A stretch of DNA of 44,397 bases from Prochlorococcus sp. AG-402-A08 (lineage in GTDB: Bacteria > Cyanobacteriota > Cyanobacteriia > PCC-6307 > Cyanobiaceae): the NCBI GenBank assembly GCA_003279585.1, contig QCHH01000010.1, positions 1 through 44,397 of the forward strand, given 5' to 3'. Shown piece by piece: positions 33,554 through 44,032 of this stretch (position 1 is the first letter of the stretch; each line of letters begins with the position of its first letter). Below the pieces are notes generated by a model. That model was given only the letters and a program-made list of their open reading frames with translations, was not told the origin of the DNA and did no database searches. A program made the position numbers and the translations under genes.

Positions 33554-34072
33554 CTCAAATAGACCTTTGATATATAGGTTTATATATTATATAATTATTA
33601 ATCTATGAATTTAAATATAAATTTAAATAAAAGGTTATTAACCAACGGCTAATCAATAACTTAAAAAGCTGAAAGAATGTAGGAAAATATTCTAGGGGTC
33701 ATGGAATTTATGCCTTATAAGCCGACCAACGCATGAATGGTCATTTGCATGCACCCAATTGATTCGACGCTCTAGAGACGATTTGCGGCCTTCTAGAGAC
33801 GGCTTGATTGCTTGCGGGATCTTTTTGATTATTGGATTACAAATTCCTATTAAAAAAACCTATTTATGAATTTTAAAAAAAGTAAAAGTTTAAAGTCATG
33901 AATTAGCAATCAACTCATTAAACTCCCGAGATCGGTTGTACTGGTTGGTTTTTTAGACAAGACCTGAAAATTGAAATTTATCAATTTGCAAAATAGTTTC
34001 AGATTTTTGGCAAATAAGGTTGACTAAAGCAGGGGGGAAAGAGGTAAAACCTCATTCAGTGATGTGTCCTCA
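33554..34072. other. 519-base structured spacer or long 5' leader
   Basis: No ORF longer than about a dozen codons was found. The stretch 33690-33860 is GC-richer than its surroundings. It contains the inverted repeat GCATGAATG/CATTTGCATGC (33731-33752) and a direct repeat TCTAGAGACG (33771-33780 and 33792-33801). A short GAGGT/ACCTC hairpin lies about 25 bases upstream of the next start. It could be a non-coding RNA or the leader of the following gene. Confidence 0.6.
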
Positions 34073-34300
34073 ATGGATTGGGACTTTTCTGAAGACGAAG
34101 CCTTTTTATCTCTATGCGATGCGTTTCGCGAGAGTGGGGAAACATCTGCCATGGAATTTTTGGCAACTGGTGAGGGTGCTTTTCACTTTCAGGAATTAAC
34201 TCAAAATGCTGCCGGAGAGGGTATTGATTTAAGTGACTCAGAATCAATGGCTGAGTTTCAAATGGAAGTATTAGAAACTATCGATGAAATGAATAACTAA
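34073..34300 (+). CDS. Small acidic conserved hypothetical protein
   Basis: The ATG at 34073 gives 75 residues (MDWDFSEDEAFLSLCDAFRE...); a GTG at 34064 would add three residues, and the ATG is preferred because it precedes the conserved-looking WDFSEDEAF segment. The protein is acidic and predicted helical (GETSAMEFLATGEGAFHFQE, SMAEFQMEVLETIDEMNN), without a signal or membrane segment. It resembles a marine cyanobacterial family I cannot name. The upstream spacer is unusually structured, hinting at leader-level regulation. Confidence 0.72.
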   Translation: MDWDFSEDEAFLSLCDAFRESGETSAMEFLATGEGAFHFQELTQNAAGEGIDLSDSESMAEFQMEVLETIDEMNN

Positions 34301-34334
34301 TATTCTTAGTTGATTTATAAATTAAGGAAAATAT

Positions 34335-37300
34335 TTAAATACCAAAGTATTTAGCTACAGGATGTAATGCAACAATAGCTGTTGTACTCTGTTCGGGATT
34401 AAGTTGCTCACTTTCATCCATAGAGATGTTAATTTTTTTAGCATCAAGCCATAACAATTGTTTTCTAGAATCTGAAACTTCAGGACAAGCTGGATATCCA
34501 AATGAATAACGACATCCTCGATATTTAACATCTAAGATATCTTTTATATTATCTGGTTCACAGTCTTCAAATCCACATTCAATTCTAATAACAGAATGTA
34601 TGAATTCAGCAAGTGCTTCTGCCAACTGGACTGTCAAACCATGAAAAAATAGATAATCTGAGTAGGAATCTTGACTAAATAATTTATGAGAATATTCACT
34701 AGCAGATTCTCCCATTGTTACAGCCTGCATTGGTAAATAATCATTAGGCTGATTGTTATTTAAATCATTATAAAAATCAGCTATACAATATCTTTTTCCA
34801 GATCTTTGCCTAGGTAATAAAAAATCACCTAAAAGGCTTTGGTGATCTTTATCATATACTTTTAAATTATTCCCAACTCTGCCACAAGGAAAATATCCAT
34901 ACACTAATGATGGATTAATAAGCTTTTCATTTATTATTTTGTTCATCCAGTAATCTAACTTCGGTTCTGCCTTCTTAAATAAAAAGTCCTTATAATCAGA
35001 AGCAGACATATGCTTGGATCGTTTCATTTGCCATTGCCCTGCAAATAAAGCATTACGATCTAAGAATTTATAAACTTTAGTTATGTCTATATCTTTTTCT
35101 AATAAAAACCTTGGGCCTATGAATGGAGGTTTAATAGGATCTATTTGAGATATATCTTTTGATCTTGAACTATCTTCAATAGGCTTTTCTTTGATTTTAT
35201 TGATATTAATTTTTTGATTAGAATTTGTATTTTTATAATTACCAATAGTAATTCCCTCGGGAGCACCTTCTTTAAAGCCTGAGAAATTATCCCAGTTATT
35301 TAATTCCTTTGCTTTCATATATGAATCCATAAATTTTAAATCTGTAAACGCATCTTTACCGTAAATAACTTTCCCTTTATAAACACTTGCACAATCCTGA
35401 TTAACAAATTTTGGAGTAAGAGCTGCTCCACCGAGAATAATAGGCACAGATATATCTTCTTCATTTAATGCTTTAAGATTATCCTTCATAAATGCAGTTG
35501 ATTTAACTAGTAGTCCACTCATGGCAATACAATCAGCGTTATGCTCTTTCTGAGCATTAATTATTGAATTGACTTCTTGCTTAATTCCTAAATTAATAAC
35601 TTCATAACCGTTATTTGATAAGATTATATCTACTAAATTTTTGCCAATATCGTGAACATCACCCTTAACAGTAGCGATAATAAATTTTCCTTTTGATTGA
35701 TTAACCTCAGATTTATCCATAAAATCCTCTAAATATGAAACAGCAAATTTCATTGTTTCCGCAGATTGGAGAACAAAGGGTAATTGCATTTGTCCCGACC
35801 CAAATAATTCACCAACTACTTTCATGCCATGTAGTAAATATTCATTAATTATTACTAAAGGTTTATATTTCTTTAATGCGATATCAAGATTTAAATGCAA
35901 ATTAGTCTTTTCACCATCAATAATATGATTCTTTAGTTTTTCTTCTATTGGTAATTTAATATCATCATTATTTGTACTTTTGTTTAAAAGTGTCTTTGAA
36001 TCATCGAAATAACTAGTTAAGGTTGTTAAAGGATCATATGTGCATACTTTATTTTCAAATATTCTTCTATCATAAATAAGATCCATGCAAATTTTTATCT
36101 CTTCTTTACTTATTTTGTTTAGAGGTAAAATCTTGGAGGGAGAAACAATTGCAGAATCAAGACCGGCCTTAATTGCTTCATTAAGAAAGATAGAATTAAG
36201 AACAATTCTTGCACTAGAAGATAAACCAAAACTTACATTTGAAATTCCAAGGATTAAATGAACTTCTGGATGTTGATCTTTTATTAACTTAATTGCTTTT
36301 ATAGTTTCTAAACCATTCTTTCTATCTTCTTCTAATCCTGTTGAGATAGGTAATGCTAGAGGATCATAAAAAAGTTCATAAGATTTTAATCCAGAATCAG
36401 TCGCATCCTTATAGGCTCTTGTTGCTATTTCTGCTTTTTTATCAGCAGATCTAGCCATTCCATCTTCGTCAATTGTTCCAATTACGACCGCTGATCCATA
36501 TCGTTTAGCAAGATCAATTACTTTATAGAATCTGTCTGGTCCATCCTCATAATTAGTAGAATTTAATATACATTTTCCGCCAGCATGTTTTAACCCACTC
36601 TCCATTTTTTCATAATCTGTTGAATCAAGCATCAAAGGCAAATTAATATTATTAACAAGTCTTTTAACTAACATAGACATATCTTCGATACCATTTCTTC
36701 CAACAAAATCTACATTTACGTCTAAAACATGAGCATTTTCCTTGAGTTGAGATTTTGCAATTCCAACAAGTCCGTCCCAATCCTCATCGTTTAGGAGTTC
36801 TCTTACTTTTTTAGATCCACTAGCATTTAATCTCTCACCTACGATCAAGAAAGAGTTATCTTGCACATACGGAATAGACTCATATATTGATGATGCAGCA
36901 GGAATTATAGATCTTTCTTTTGAAAGAGTATTCAATCTTTGCTCAGAAGATAAAAGCTCTTTAGATAAATCTGAAAGTTGCTTAATATGTTCCGGTCTAG
37001 TTCCACAACAACCTCCAATTAGTTGAACTCCTAAATCATTAATAAAATGACTAAGTTGGAACTTAAGTTCCATTGGAGTTAATCGATAATGAGCCTTGCC
37101 ACCTACATTCTCTGGAAGTCCTGCATTTGGTATACAACTTATATGAAATGGTGAATGTTGCGATAAATATTTAATATGATCTTTCATTTCTTCCGGGCCA
37201 GTTGCACAATTAAGGCCCAAAATATCAATATTAAATGGCTCCAGTATTGTTGTAATAGAAGAAATATCACTACCAATAAGCATCTGGCCGGTAGTTTCCA

Positions 37301-37883
37301 TGGTTACCGACACCATTAATGGAATTCTCTTTCCAGAACCAATAGCTTCATTTACGCTTTGCAGAGCAGCCTTGATTTGAAGGACATCTTGGCAAGTTTC
37401 AATAATAAAAAGATCAATTCCACCTTCAATTAGTGCTTTTGCTTGCTCGAGATAAGAATTTTTTAGCTCATCAAAACTGATATGACCTAGGGTTGGTAGC
37501 TTGGTTGTTGGTCCAATAGATCCAGCTACAAATCGTGGTTTTTCCTCTGATTGATATTTATTTGCAACATTCCTTGCTATTTGTGCTGCTTTTAAATTGA
37601 TCTCATAAGCTTTATTACCAATTCCATATTCATCTAGAACAATTGAAGTAGCACCAAATGTATTTGTTTCGATTACATCACAACCAGCATTTAAAAATGA
37701 TTCATGTACTTTTTCGACGCTGGAGACTGATGTCAATACAAGGTTTTCATTACAACCTTCTAATGAAGCTCCGCCATAGTCATCTGCATTAAGTTGTTGA
37801 TCTTGCAGAGACGTGCCGGTAGCGCCATCAAAGACTAATATCGGTCTCTTTTCAGAGTTGAGATAGCCTAAAAAATCAGTCAT
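34335..37883 (-). CDS. metH: Cobalamin-dependent methionine synthase
   Basis: At 1182 residues it is full length and transfers the methyl group from methyl-tetrahydrofolate to homocysteine through B12. The homocysteine domain (1-330) has zinc ligands Cys226 (GLNCATG) and Cys292/Cys293 ([10 protein letters not shown]). The pterin domain (about 345-610) begins with [20 protein letters not shown]. The B12 domain has the His-on motif DVHDIGKN. The activation domain carries [15 protein letters not shown], the AdoMet site. Next to ilvE on the same strand with 63 bases between; cobN lies just beyond, supporting endogenous B12 supply. Confidence 0.98.
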   Translation of the reverse strand: MTDFLGYLNSEKRPILVFDGATGTSLQDQQLNADDYGGASLEGCNENLVLTSVSSVEKVHESFLNAGCDVIETNTFGATSIVLDEYGIGNKAYEINLKAAQIARNVANKYQSEEKPRFVAGSIGPTTKLPTLGHISFDELKNSYLEQAKALIEGGIDLFIIETCQDVLQIKAALQSVNEAIGSGKRIPLMVSVTMETTGQMLIGSDISSITTILEPFNIDILGLNCATGPEEMKDHIKYLSQHSPFHISCIPNAGLPENVGGKAHYRLTPMELKFQLSHFINDLGVQLIGGCCGTRPEHIKQLSDLSKELLSSEQRLNTLSKERSIIPAASSIYESIPYVQDNSFLIVGERLNASGSKKVRELLNDEDWDGLVGIAKSQLKENAHVLDVNVDFVGRNGIEDMSMLVKRLVNNINLPLMLDSTDYEKMESGLKHAGGKCILNSTNYEDGPDRFYKVIDLAKRYGSAVVIGTIDEDGMARSADKKAEIATRAYKDATDSGLKSYELFYDPLALPISTGLEEDRKNGLETIKAIKLIKDQHPEVHLILGISNVSFGLSSSARIVLNSIFLNEAIKAGLDSAIVSPSKILPLNKISKEEIKICMDLIYDRRIFENKVCTYDPLTTLTSYFDDSKTLLNKSTNNDDIKLPIEEKLKNHIIDGEKTNLHLNLDIALKKYKPLVIINEYLLHGMKVVGELFGSGQMQLPFVLQSAETMKFAVSYLEDFMDKSEVNQSKGKFIIATVKGDVHDIGKNLVDIILSNNGYEVINLGIKQEVNSIINAQKEHNADCIAMSGLLVKSTAFMKDNLKALNEEDISVPIILGGAALTPKFVNQDCASVYKGKVIYGKDAFTDLKFMDSYMKAKELNNWDNFSGFKEGAPEGITIGNYKNTNSNQKININKIKEKPIEDSSRSKDISQIDPIKPPFIGPRFLLEKDIDITKVYKFLDRNALFAGQWQMKRSKHMSASDYKDFLFKKAEPKLDYWMNKIINEKLINPSLVYGYFPCGRVGNNLKVYDKDHQSLLGDFLLPRQRSGKRYCIADFYNDLNNNQPNDYLPMQAVTMGESASEYSHKLFSQDSYSDYLFFHGLTVQLAEALAEFIHSVIRIECGFEDCEPDNIKDILDVKYRGCRYSFGYPACPEVSDSRKQLLWLDAKKINISMDESEQLNPEQSTTAIVALHPVAKYFGI

Positions 37884-37946
37884 AAATTATATATTTAACT
37901 TATAAAAATAAAAATCATTAATTTAAATAAGTTATATAATCTTATT

Positions 37947-38861
37947 TTAATCTATATGTACACGTGTAACCCAATTTTCATATTCAGGATCTAAACCTTC
38001 TGTAATTTTAGTCAACTTCGTTCTCAATGAATTCATAATTGGCATATCTTTGCTCATTGATGTAGTTTCAATCATTTTTATAGGAGTAATTTTTGCCGCC
38101 GTTCCTGTAAGGAATACTTCATCAGATATAAACAATTCTGTTTTATCTACTGGTCTTTCAATAACTTTTAAACCATCTTTTTTTGCAAGTTCTATAACAC
38201 TTGAACGAGTTATACCTTCAAGAATGTCTTGATCAACACCAGGTGTAATTAATTCACCATTACGTACTATAAAAATGTTCATACCACTGGCTTCACTTAT
38301 TTTTCCTTGACTGTTTAATAATAGTGCTTCATCAAATCCACTTTTTACTGCTTCAGTTTTGGCTAAGGAGCTAGTGATATAAGCCCCACTAATTTTACCT
38401 CTTAATGGAAGTGAGTTGTCCTGCTGACGTGTCCAGCTACTAACGCGACAAGTAACTCCATCAGGTGATAGATAATCACCTAGTTCTATTCCATAAATAA
38501 AGAAATTAGTTTCTATATTATGTAACCTTGGTGCAATTCCTAAGTCACTAGTATATACAAATGGTCTGATGTATACAGGTTGAGTCGGTTTGTTTTTAAC
38601 AAGAAATGTTTCAAGAGACTTTAATACAAAATCCTCATCTAATTCAGTCATCAAAAATTTAGCACTTTGACATAATCTTTTTGCGTGTTTGTCTGCTCTA
38701 AATAACAAAAATGATTTACTATTATTTGGATCAGGAATAGCCCGCATTCCTCCAAAAGCAGCAGTTCCATAATGAAGTGCATGAGTAGCTATAGATAGCT
38801 TCGCCTCATTAAAAGGGATACATTGCCCTTCAAACCAAGCGAATGGAAGAAAATTATGCAT
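37947..38861 (-). CDS. ilvE: Branched-chain amino acid aminotransferase
   Basis: This 304-residue class IV PLP enzyme performs the last step of Leu/Ile/Val synthesis. The N-terminus FEGQCIPFNEAKLSIATHAL, then HYGTAAFGGMRAI, is typical. The PLP lysine lies in LRGKISGAY, and the SEASGMNIFIVRNGELITPG motif, then ILEGITRSSVIELA, binds the cofactor phosphate. It is divergent from cobN, with about 70 bases between, and upstream of metH on the same strand. Confidence 0.95.
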   Translation of the reverse strand: MHNFLPFAWFEGQCIPFNEAKLSIATHALHYGTAAFGGMRAIPDPNNSKSFLLFRADKHAKRLCQSAKFLMTELDEDFVLKSLETFLVKNKPTQPVYIRPFVYTSDLGIAPRLHNIETNFFIYGIELGDYLSPDGVTCRVSSWTRQQDNSLPLRGKISGAYITSSLAKTEAVKSGFDEALLLNSQGKISEASGMNIFIVRNGELITPGVDQDILEGITRSSVIELAKKDGLKVIERPVDKTELFISDEVFLTGTAAKITPIKMIETTSMSKDMPIMNSLRTKLTKITEGLDPEYENWVTRVHID

Positions 38862-38932
38862 TATTAGTTCCAGCTAAGATGAAAACAATCAGCATTTCAG
38901 TTTTTACTGCTCTTATTACACATAATAAATGA

Positions 38933-41900
38933 ATGCATAGAATTTCCACCCTTCCGGGGAATGAACCTCAAGAAGAAAATACATTTATCGAACAGCCATC
39001 AGCTCCAGTTATCTTCCTAACTAGCGCTACATCTGATATAACCTGTCTATCTACAGTATTAAAGCTCCCTGACAATAATAATTGGAAAAATAAAATAAGA
39101 GCATTACCTATAGCTTATTTATCTTCAAATACATCAATTGATCATTATATATCTAATACATGTAATACAGCTGAAATTATTCTTGTTAGGTTTTTAGGGT
39201 CAAGATCTTACTGGTCTTATGGGTTTGAACAATTAGGTTTATGGCAATTAGAGAAACCAAATAGACATCTGATAGTAGTCTCTGGAATTGAAAGTACAGC
39301 AAATGATGTTCAAGAAATTAGTAGCTTAAATCAAGAGAAAGTTGATTTAATTCAAACACTTTTAAATCAAGGAGGTATAAAAAACTATAATTATATGCTA
39401 CAAACCTTAGAGAAAATAATTGATGTTGAAGAGATTTATTTAAATTCAGAATTAATTGAATATCATGATGACTTAATAAAATGGAAATGGAATAATAATG
39501 ATAATCCATCTATAGCCGTATTTCTCTATAAATCACTTTTACAATCGGGTAATTCAGAGTTAGCTGATAAAATAAAAGATATATCTAATAAATACAACTT
39601 AAACGCCAAAATAATATGGATTACAAGTTTTAAATCTAAAAATATGGAGAATCAAATTATAAGTTTATTAGAAAAAGAGAACATAAAAGCAATAATAACA
39701 ACAACCTCATTTTCATCAGTTGAATTTAAACATGATGATGATAAGAATAACTTGTGGGATAGATTAGATATACCTGTATATCAACTACTAATATCTAGCT
39801 CATCTGTAACGGAGTGGAATGAATCTACAATAGGTCTTAACCCAATTGACTTATCAATTCAAGTTGTTTTACCAGAAGTAGATGGTCGAATCTGTACAAT
39901 TCCAGTTGCATTTAAAAACCTTACTTATATAGATAATGAATTATCAATTGCTATACATAAAACGGAGCCATATGAAATACATATTGAATGGTGCATAAAA
40001 TATATAAAAAATCTAATTTATCTACAACAATCGAAGAATTCAAATAAAAAGATAGCTCTCGTTATAGCAAACTATCCAGTAAAAGACTCAAGAATTGCGA
40101 ATGGAGTAGGATTAGATACACCCGAAAGCCTATTTAATATTTTGAAATGGCTTAAAGATGAGGGATACTATCTAGGCAATAAAGATATTCCAAATAATAG
40201 TAAAGATTTAATAGACTTATTAGTTAGTCATAGAACAAATTCTGAAGAGACGATATCAAATAAACCTCAATCATATTTAAATATTCAAGATTATTTACTT
40301 TATTGGGAAAAACTTGGATCTAAGGTTAAAGATACAATTTCAAATCGATGGGGACATCCACTTGATTCTATTCAATTAGAAAAGAATGGATTTCCAATTA
40401 ATGGCATTTCCTTTGGAAATATAACAATTTTAATTCAGTCAAATAGAGGTTATGAGAGCGATAATTTATCTGATTTACATTCTCCCGACTTACCGCCAAC
40501 ACATAAATATATTGCACAATATTTTTGGTTAATTAATTCATTTAAAGCTAATGCAATTGTACATCTAGGTAAACATGGAAGCTTGGAATGGTTACCAGGA
40601 AAAGGAGTTGGATTAAGTCATAATTGTTTCCCATTTATTCTTTGTCCTCCGATTCCAAATATATATCCATTTATTGTAAATGATCCTGGTGAAGGCTCTC
40701 AAGCAAAAAGAAGAACACATGCAATTATTATAGATCATTTGACTCCTCCATTGTCTCATTCGGGTAGCTTTAATGACCTACTAATAATTGAGAACCTTAT
40801 AGATGAATATTATGAATCGAAACTAATTAATGATAATAGAAGTGAATTATTAGAAAAAAAGATAGTAGATCTTTTAATTAAAAATTCATGGCCAGGTATT
40901 GAATCAAATAAATTAAAAGCAGAAAAAGAAAATTTAATTATACAAGATCTAATAGATAACGCAGAGAGTTATTTATGTGAAATTAAGAATTCCCAGATAA
41001 GAACTGGTCTTCATGTTTTTGGAGTAAATCAGAGCATGGATAAATTAATAGAGTTAACACTCACAATTTCTAATGTCCCGACAGGAACTAATCTCGGTCT
41101 TACTCAAAGCTTAGCAGAAGATTTAGGGTTTACTTTTGACCCTTGGAGTGAAGAAGAGAGTGAAAACTTAAAGCAAGTAGACATTGATTTATTTAAAGCT
41201 TATACAGGAATTAATGCTAGGAAAGTCGGTAAAGTAGTTGACTGGTTGAATGACATTGGAAAATATATAATAGAGTTTCATTGTTTTAAATTTCTAAATT
41301 ACAAAATAAAATCAAAAAAGAAAATAAGACTTGATAGTAAGATTTTTAATTATCTAGACCATGAAAAACCTAATATTTTTATAAATCATTTATTAAATAA
41401 TATTTTACCCAAACTATTAAACAGTTCAGTCAACGAAAAAATTAACTTCCTCAGTGCTTTAGAAGGAAAAAGAATTTCTAGCGGCCCTTCTGGGGCGCCT
41501 ACAAGAGGGAAAATAGAGGTTTTACCAACAGGTAAGAATTTCTTTTCAGTTGATATAAGAGCAATACCAACTGAAACAGCTTGGGACTTAGGGAAAAGAA
41601 GCGCTGATCAAATAATGGAACTTTACCTACAAGAAAATGGAGAACACCTTTCACATCTTGCTATTTCAATTTGGGGAACTTCAACAATGAGAAATGGTGG
41701 AGAAGATATTTGTCAGCTTTTTGCTCTAATGGGTTTAAGGCCAATATGGGACGGGACATTAAGAAGAGTAGTTGACGTAGAAGTCATTCCCATCAGTGTA
41801 TTGAACAGGCCAAGAGTAGACGTAACTTTAAGAATTTCTGGTTTATTCAGGGATGCATTTCCTCAGATAATTGAATTGATTCGAAGAGGTCAGAACCTTA

Positions 41901-42706
41901 TTGGTAATTTAAAAGAATCCTGTTCTATTAATCCACTTGCTGAGTCATATAGAAATGGAAATACAAAATCAAGAATATATGGTTCAGCACCTGGATCATA
42001 TGGAGCAGGATTACAAGAAATAATTAATAGTGGATCTTGGGAGAATCAATCAGAACTGGCTGATGCTTTTATCGAATGGAGTAAATGGAGATATGAAGGT
42101 TCAAATAAAATCATAAAAGACAAAAAAGGATTAGAAAATAATTTGTCAAAGGTAAAAGTAGTACTTCATAGTCAGGACAATAGAGAACACGATATCCTTG
42201 ATTCAGATGATTACTATCAATTTCAAGGTGGATTGATATCAGCGATTAAAAAAACTAGTGGGACAGATCCTCAAGCCTATTTTGCCGATAATTCAAGGTA
42301 TCAACGTCCAAGAATTCATAAACTCTCAAAAGAAATTGATAAAGTAGTTCGAAGCAGATTATTAAACCCAAAATGGATAGAGGGGATGAAAAAACATGGA
42401 TATAAAGGTGCTTTCGAAATGTCAGCTAGCCTTGACTATTTGTTCTCTTTTGATGCAACTACAAACTTAGTTCCTAATTGGTGTTATCAATCTATTTTGA
42501 ATAATTGGTTAAAGAATAATGATACGAAAAATTTTATTAGTGATAACAATCCTTGGGCTTTAAGAGATATCGCTGAAAGATTACTAGAAGCATCTAATAG
42601 AAAACTTTGGACAAATCCAACTAATGAAGAAATATCATCTATAAAAACATTATTATCAGATGTAGATAGTAAAATTGAAACCTATTCTTCTAAAAACAAT
42701 TTATAA
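38933..42706 (+). CDS. cobN: Cobaltochelatase CobN subunit
   Basis: This 1257-residue large subunit inserts cobalt into hydrogenobyrinate a,c-diamide (aerobic-type B12 chelatase), acting with AAA/VWA subunits, which in cyanobacteria may be shared with magnesium chelatase. The diagnostic block AIVHLGKHGSLEWLPGKG lies about residue 540, with PFIVNDPGEGSQAKRR downstream. RISSGPSGAPTRGKIEVLPT, then GKNFFSVDIRAIPTETAWDL, lies in the second half. Length and motifs suit CobN better than ChlH, which has a different N-terminus. Start MHRISTLPG. Convergent with the PHP gene. Confidence 0.95.
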   Translation: MHRISTLPGNEPQEENTFIEQPSAPVIFLTSATSDITCLSTVLKLPDNNNWKNKIRALPIAYLSSNTSIDHYISNTCNTAEIILVRFLGSRSYWSYGFEQLGLWQLEKPNRHLIVVSGIESTANDVQEISSLNQEKVDLIQTLLNQGGIKNYNYMLQTLEKIIDVEEIYLNSELIEYHDDLIKWKWNNNDNPSIAVFLYKSLLQSGNSELADKIKDISNKYNLNAKIIWITSFKSKNMENQIISLLEKENIKAIITTTSFSSVEFKHDDDKNNLWDRLDIPVYQLLISSSSVTEWNESTIGLNPIDLSIQVVLPEVDGRICTIPVAFKNLTYIDNELSIAIHKTEPYEIHIEWCIKYIKNLIYLQQSKNSNKKIALVIANYPVKDSRIANGVGLDTPESLFNILKWLKDEGYYLGNKDIPNNSKDLIDLLVSHRTNSEETISNKPQSYLNIQDYLLYWEKLGSKVKDTISNRWGHPLDSIQLEKNGFPINGISFGNITILIQSNRGYESDNLSDLHSPDLPPTHKYIAQYFWLINSFKANAIVHLGKHGSLEWLPGKGVGLSHNCFPFILCPPIPNIYPFIVNDPGEGSQAKRRTHAIIIDHLTPPLSHSGSFNDLLIIENLIDEYYESKLINDNRSELLEKKIVDLLIKNSWPGIESNKLKAEKENLIIQDLIDNAESYLCEIKNSQIRTGLHVFGVNQSMDKLIELTLTISNVPTGTNLGLTQSLAEDLGFTFDPWSEEESENLKQVDIDLFKAYTGINARKVGKVVDWLNDIGKYIIEFHCFKFLNYKIKSKKKIRLDSKIFNYLDHEKPNIFINHLLNNILPKLLNSSVNEKINFLSALEGKRISSGPSGAPTRGKIEVLPTGKNFFSVDIRAIPTETAWDLGKRSADQIMELYLQENGEHLSHLAISIWGTSTMRNGGEDICQLFALMGLRPIWDGTLRRVVDVEVIPISVLNRPRVDVTLRISGLFRDAFPQIIELIRRGQNLIGNLKESCSINPLAESYRNGNTKSRIYGSAPGSYGAGLQEIINSGSWENQSELADAFIEWSKWRYEGSNKIIKDKKGLENNLSKVKVVLHSQDNREHDILDSDDYYQFQGGLISAIKKTSGTDPQAYFADNSRYQRPRIHKLSKEIDKVVRSRLLNPKWIEGMKKHGYKGAFEMSASLDYLFSFDATTNLVPNWCYQSILNNWLKNNDTKNFISDNNPWALRDIAERLLEASNRKLWTNPTNEEISSIKTLLSDVDSKIETYSSKNNL

Positions 42707-42711
42707 ATCAT

Positions 42712-43371
42712 TCAACGTCTAAGAAGAGATACTCCATGGCTATCTGTACCACATGTTGATAATAAAGAATAAGAGTTTGCACAATCAAATATTTTATCGC
42801 AGACAAATTCTGAAGGGATCCAATTATTTGCTCTTTCGTAGTTATACCATGTTTCAACAGCATCAAAATTTAGTTTAGATGCTTCATCAATCAAGATATC
42901 AAATGGAAGCTTATATCTTGCTGGATGAGCTAACACAGCAATACCATTAGCTTTATGAATCGAATCTACTACAGTCGAAGCTAATAATTCATTACCAATA
43001 GCAGACTTATGGTCGACATAAGGTAATAAGTATTTTGATTTATGGTCAAAACCAAGACCTAAAACATGAACCAAGCACCCTTTCAATAAACAAGTAATTT
43101 CTATTCCAGTCCAAAGTTTAGGAAATTTTGATCTTTCTTTATATATAGAGTCTTTAAGTTTACTTAATTCAATATATGCATCTACTGAATGATGATCATT
43201 AATTGCATAATGATCAATATTAAGTTCAATCGCTTGGTAATAAATTTTTTTAGGAGTCAAACTTCCATCACTATATGTTGAATGCATGTGAAAGTTAATA
43301 GAATTTGGACAACTATTCTTAGTAATCGATTTAATTATGTTAATTAATTCAGTAGGATCAATATCAGACAT
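42712..43371 (-). CDS. PHP-domain phosphoesterase
   Basis: This 219-residue metal-dependent PHP protein has NFHMHSTYSDGSLTPKKI (motif I, two His), YAINDHHSVDAYIEL (motif II), HPARYKLPFDILIDEA (motif III) and STCGTDSHGV near the C-terminus (motif IV). All metal ligands appear present. Members of this subgroup are phosphoesterases acting on nucleotides or nucleoside bisphosphates; the substrate here is unknown. Five bases separate it from hemJ upstream on the same strand. Confidence 0.88.
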   Translation of the reverse strand: MSDIDPTELINIIKSITKNSCPNSINFHMHSTYSDGSLTPKKIYYQAIELNIDHYAINDHHSVDAYIELSKLKDSIYKERSKFPKLWTGIEITCLLKGCLVHVLGLGFDHKSKYLLPYVDHKSAIGNELLASTVVDSIHKANGIAVLAHPARYKLPFDILIDEASKLNFDAVETWYNYERANNWIPSEFVCDKIFDCANSYSLLSTCGTDSHGVSLLRR

Positions 43372-43376
43372 ACTAA

Positions 43377-43940
43377 CTAAGTGAGTTGTTTCTTATTTCT
43401 TCTCCATTTAGCATAAAACTGTATACTTGCAGCCATAAATAGAATTAAACCAAATATCAACCAACTTGCTGCACTTGTTGGAAACTGGTTTTTAAATACA
43501 ACAAGCATTACAACTACTACTAATAATAGTGTAGGCAACTCATTTAAAGCCCGGAGTTGCTGTCCACTATAATTATATTGCTTATTAGTTAATTCATTCA
43601 TAATTCTGTAGCAATAAAAATGATAAATAAGTAAGAAGGCGACAAACAATAATTTAATCTGCATCCATGTTTGAGTAAGATATACAGGCTGCATATATAA
43701 TAATCCAGATGCCATAATGACAGCCAAGATCATGCCAGGAGTTGTTATAATATTTGCCAGTCTTTTCTCCATTAATGTATATTGCTTATTAAATACATCC
43801 CTTATTTCTTCTTTCTCATTCTGCACTTCTACATGATAAATAAACAATCTGACTAAGTAAAATAAGCCAGCAAACCAAACAACAACACCGATAATATGAA
43901 AAGATTTAAACCATAAATATGTCTCTGGTGAAAAAATCAT
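43377..43940 (-). CDS. hemJ: Protoporphyrinogen IX oxidase HemJ
   Basis: This 187-residue membrane protein of the UPF0093/HemJ family, used by cyanobacteria instead of HemG/HemY, oxidises protoporphyrinogen IX for haem and chlorophyll. It has about four to five helices. The conserved His and Trp motif SFHIIGVVVWFAGLFYLVRL and the H-containing YHFYCYRIMNEL and ALNELPTLLLVVVVMLV segments are family features. It is co-directional with the PHP gene and most likely co-transcribed with it. Confidence 0.92.
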   Translation of the reverse strand: MIFSPETYLWFKSFHIIGVVVWFAGLFYLVRLFIYHVEVQNEKEEIRDVFNKQYTLMEKRLANIITTPGMILAVIMASGLLYMQPVYLTQTWMQIKLLFVAFLLIYHFYCYRIMNELTNKQYNYSGQQLRALNELPTLLLVVVVMLVVFKNQFPTSAASWLIFGLILFMAASIQFYAKWRRNKKQLT

Positions 43941-44032
43941 ATTCTATTAAATGTTTCGTACCTTCATATCACTCTATACATTACTATAATATAGATTAAC
44001 TGTCCCAATGTCGTTAATAATTTATCAATAGA

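Noticed and set aside
34056-34247. 63-codon minus-strand ORF
   Set aside because: Antisense to the conserved acidic protein at 34073-34300.
37884-37946. Cobalamin riboswitch upstream of metH
   Set aside because: The 63-base gap is too short and shows no B12-box-like sequence or stems.
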